This document shows positions 61,681 through 64,000 of a stretch of 64,000 nt of DNA, piece after piece. The DNA lies in the NCBI RefSeq assembly GCF_000012845.1, contig NC_009615.1:1015501-1079500 (forward strand). Direction: 5' to 3'. Both the position numbers and the translations under genes were made by a program. Source of the DNA: Parabacteroides distasonis ATCC 8503 (lineage in GTDB: Bacteria; Bacteroidota; Bacteroidia; Bacteroidales; Tannerellaceae). Under the pieces are notes generated by a model that was not told where the DNA came from, did no database searches, and worked only from the letters and a program-made list of their open reading frames with translations. The first letter of the stretch is position 1; each line of letters begins with the position of its first letter.

Positions 61681-64000
61681 ATGTGTATGATACGGTCTAT
61701 CGGTTTATTCTGCGTACTTTGTCTCTTGTCTATCTTGACAAGTTGTCATACGACAAGCCCTGCGGATCAAGATCTCCCTCCTTATAATCCGAATGTAGAG
61801 GCGTTTACTACCGGGAAGATTTCCCGGTATTCTCCCGTTTACCTGATCTTTAATCAAGAGATCCGGGCGGATCGATTAAAGGCGGACCGATTGGGGAAAC
61901 TCGTGCGCCTCAAGCCCGATGTGCCGGGGAAATGGGCTTTCGAGAATAACCGGACGTTGGTATTCAAGCCGGAGAAAGGCTTTGAGCGAAACACCTCTTA
62001 TCAAGTGAAAGCCGATTTGTCCGAATGGTTTGAGGCACAAGGTAAGGATAAGTGGTTCGCTTTTGGTTTTACCACGCTCCCTTTAGCCCTTCGGGGGAAT
62101 CTGGAATCGATGGATATCAACAAGAAAAACGAGAATGGGTACGATCTGACCGCCGTGCTTTTCACGCCGGATAAGGAATCTCCGGAGACCGTGGAGTCGT
62201 TGGTGGATTTCTCGGAGAAGGTAGACGCTACTTGGCAACACAGCCCGGATGGGAAGAAACATGAGGTGACCTTACTCAATGTCTCCGCCGGGATGGAGGG
62301 GGAACGGACACTCAAGCTTTCCGTATCTTCTAATAAACTAGGCGTGGAAAAGGCCGATGTCGTGACAGTGAGCGTTCCGGATCAGAATGATTTCTCGGTG
62401 TACGACGTGACGTATGTGTCCGAGCCGGAGCGTTACGTGGAGGTCGCTTTCACGAAGTTATTGGATGTGGGCCAAGATATGAGAGGCTTGGCCTTTATCG
62501 CCGAGAATACGTCGGAGACCGTAACCGTGGACGGAAACAAGCTACGCCTATATCCGGATGCCGATTTGTGGCAAAAGGGCGTGATGAATATCCACCTGAA
62601 CCAAGGCATCCGCAGCAAGAGCGGCTTGAACCTGAAAGAGGCTGTCGTGCGTCAAATAATCCTAGATGAGCAGAAACCCGGCGTCCGTTTTATCGGGAAA
62701 GGAGTGATCATCCCGCAATCCACGCAATTATCCGTTCCTTTCCAAGCGATTTATTTGCGAGGGGTTACGGTGAGCGTTATCAAGATATTGGAGCAGAATA
62801 TCGGTCAGTTCCTGCAATCGAACAACTTGGATGAGTCCGGGGAGTTAATGCGTGTCGGGCGCTTGATCGCCCGTAAGACGATCTTCTTGGATGAAGAGGG
62901 TCTTGATTTATCCCGGTGGAATACCTTCGCGATCGATTTGAAACGATTGATCGAGCCGGAACCGGGCGCTATCTACCGTCTGGAGCTTTCGTTTGACCGT
63001 TCTTTGTCTGTTTATCCTTGCGGGAATGATACGGTGGTCCTCTCGAAGGAACAGATCTTGGCCTCGGATGAGATCCGTTTCAAGGAAGAGTCCGCCCGTT
63101 TTGACGAGGGAGGGTATTACTATTATCGCCAATATGATTGGTCTGATTATAATTGGGAGAAACGGGATGATCCTTGCTCGGACAGTTATTATTTTAATAA
63201 GGTGGAGGGAAAGAATGTCTTGGCTACTAATTTAGGACTGGTCGCCATGCTGGGGCAGGATAATGATATGACCGTGTTGGTGCATAATATACAGAATACG
63301 GAGCCGGAGCGAGGAGTTACGGTTACCGCCTATAATTACCAACACCAAGCGTTGGCCTCGGGCACGACCAATGACAAGGGGCAGGTACGGCTGGATCTCT
63401 CCTCGGGACGTCCGTTCTACCTGATCGCCTCACAGGGAACCCAACGTTCCTATCTGCGGGTGGATAACGGATCGGCTCTCTCGCTCAGCTCGTTCGATGT
63501 ATCGGGCGAGGTAGTCCAGAAAGGGATCAAGGGCTTTATCTATGGTGAGCGAGGCGTATGGCGTCCGGGTGACACGTTGCATCTGGGCTTTATGCTGAAC
63601 GACCGGGCGAAGCAATTGCCGGCAGAGCATCCGGTGGTGATGGAGCTGTACAACCCGTTAGGGCAAATGTATGCCCGTAAGACGCAGACCCGTGGCGAGC
63701 TAGGGCTTTATGTCTTCGATTTCGTTACCGAGGCGGATGCCCCCACGGGTGCGTGGAATGTGAAGGCGCAAGTGGGTGGGGTCTCTTTCTCGAAGCGCTT
63801 ACGCATCGAGTCCATCAAGCCAAACCGCCTGAAGATCGCCTTATCCATGCCGGAGAAGACTTTGTTGCGTGGTGAGCCTATGGATGCCCGCCTGCATGTG
63901 GAATGGCTGCAAGGAGCTATCGCCCGTAACTTGAAATATGATATACAAGGTACCTTTATCGCTACCCCGACTACCTTCGAGGGTTATAAGGGTTTCTATT
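61681..64000 (+). CDS. bacterial alpha-2-macroglobulin lipoprotein, 3' end outside window
   Basis: The frame is open from ATG 61681 to the window end, 773 codons; a second ATG at 61687 is equally good. A short signal peptide ends in the lipobox LTSC (Cys near 22). Residues after it form MG-type beta domains (KISRYSPVYLIFNQEIRAD, then LFTPDKES, FVTEADAPTG). The CxEQ thioester would lie past the window. Such proteins trap invading proteases in the periplasm, and their genes accompany pbpC in E. coli (yfhM) and here divergently. Confidence 0.85.
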   Translation, partial: MCMIRSIGLFCVLCLLSILTSCHTTSPADQDLPPYNPNVEAFTTGKISRYSPVYLIFNQEIRADRLKADRLGKLVRLKPDVPGKWAFENNRTLVFKPEKGFERNTSYQVKADLSEWFEAQGKDKWFAFGFTTLPLALRGNLESMDINKKNENGYDLTAVLFTPDKESPETVESLVDFSEKVDATWQHSPDGKKHEVTLLNVSAGMEGERTLKLSVSSNKLGVEKADVVTVSVPDQNDFSVYDVTYVSEPERYVEVAFTKLLDVGQDMRGLAFIAENTSETVTVDGNKLRLYPDADLWQKGVMNIHLNQGIRSKSGLNLKEAVVRQIILDEQKPGVRFIGKGVIIPQSTQLSVPFQAIYLRGVTVSVIKILEQNIGQFLQSNNLDESGELMRVGRLIARKTIFLDEEGLDLSRWNTFAIDLKRLIEPEPGAIYRLELSFDRSLSVYPCGNDTVVLSKEQILASDEIRFKEESARFDEGGYYYYRQYDWSDYNWEKRDDPCSDSYYFNKVEGKNVLATNLGLVAMLGQDNDMTVLVHNIQNTEPERGVTVTAYNYQHQALASGTTNDKGQVRLDLSSGRPFYLIASQGTQRSYLRVDNGSALSLSSFDVSGEVVQKGIKGFIYGERGVWRPGDTLHLGFMLNDRAKQLPAEHPVVMELYNPLGQMYARKTQTRGELGLYVFDFVTEADAPTGAWNVKAQVGGVSFSKRLRIESIKPNRLKIALSMPEKTLLRGEPMDARLHVEWLQGAIARNLKYDIQGTFIATPTTFEGYKGFY

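Overview
The window is a Bacteroidales chromosome segment, most likely Parabacteroides or a close relative. The evidence is gene content plus promoters of the TAnnTTTG type typical of Bacteroidota; no marker gene fixes the species. It holds the right-hand part of a siphovirus-like prophage (1 to about 30.4 kb) followed by ordinary chromosome (30.5 to 64 kb). The left end of the prophage (terminase, early genes, attL) lies outside the window.

Prophage layout. 1-7.8 kb: head and neck module (portal, scaffold, head fiber, major capsid, connector and tail-completion genes, tail tube, tail assembly chaperone with a likely -1 frameshift), interrupted by a HigB/HigA toxin-antitoxin pair. 7.9-14.9 kb: tape measure, distal tail and fiber genes. 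The G+C content rises abruptly inside the tape-measure gene near 10.05 kb, a mosaic junction. 14.9-18.4 kb: a complete diversity-generating retroelement (DGR). It has a tail protein ending in a variable repeat, an adenine-rich template repeat and a reverse transcriptase. All eight differences between the 120-bp repeats fall on template adenines, one in each of the eight AAY codons. A perfect 7-bp hairpin sits exactly at the 3' edge of the variable repeat and is absent from the template. 18.5-24.3 kb: tail tip and lysis genes (membrane protein, peptidoglycan-degrading enzyme, unimolecular-spanin-like lipoprotein). 24.4-28.7 kb: AT-rich cargo (HTH plus ImmA/IrrE metallopeptidase with a partner gene, two unrecognised small genes, a RES-domain protein). 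29.0-30.3 kb: tyrosine integrase on the minus strand.

Chromosome layout. Alkaline phosphatase, an M24 peptidase and a YhcH-type protein; copper export (CopA-type ATPase plus metallochaperone) and a hemolysin III family membrane protein; a minus-strand cluster of ArnT-like glycosyltransferase, anSME-like radical SAM enzyme, exported TldD and TldE; an AAA ATPase with a TOPRIM-like DUF4435 region; an acid-resistance-type amino acid antiporter; an ion channel; uvrA with two small genes; two Na+/H+ antiporters; two GH13 alpha-glucan enzymes; and pbpC divergent from an alpha-2-macroglobulin lipoprotein, the latter cut by the window end.

The DGR is the strongest unusual system: it should diversify the tip of a tail protein and so the phage's host range. 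Second in interest are the prophage cargo genes and the radical SAM-TldD-TldE cluster. No rRNA, tRNA, CRISPR array or insertion sequence was seen.
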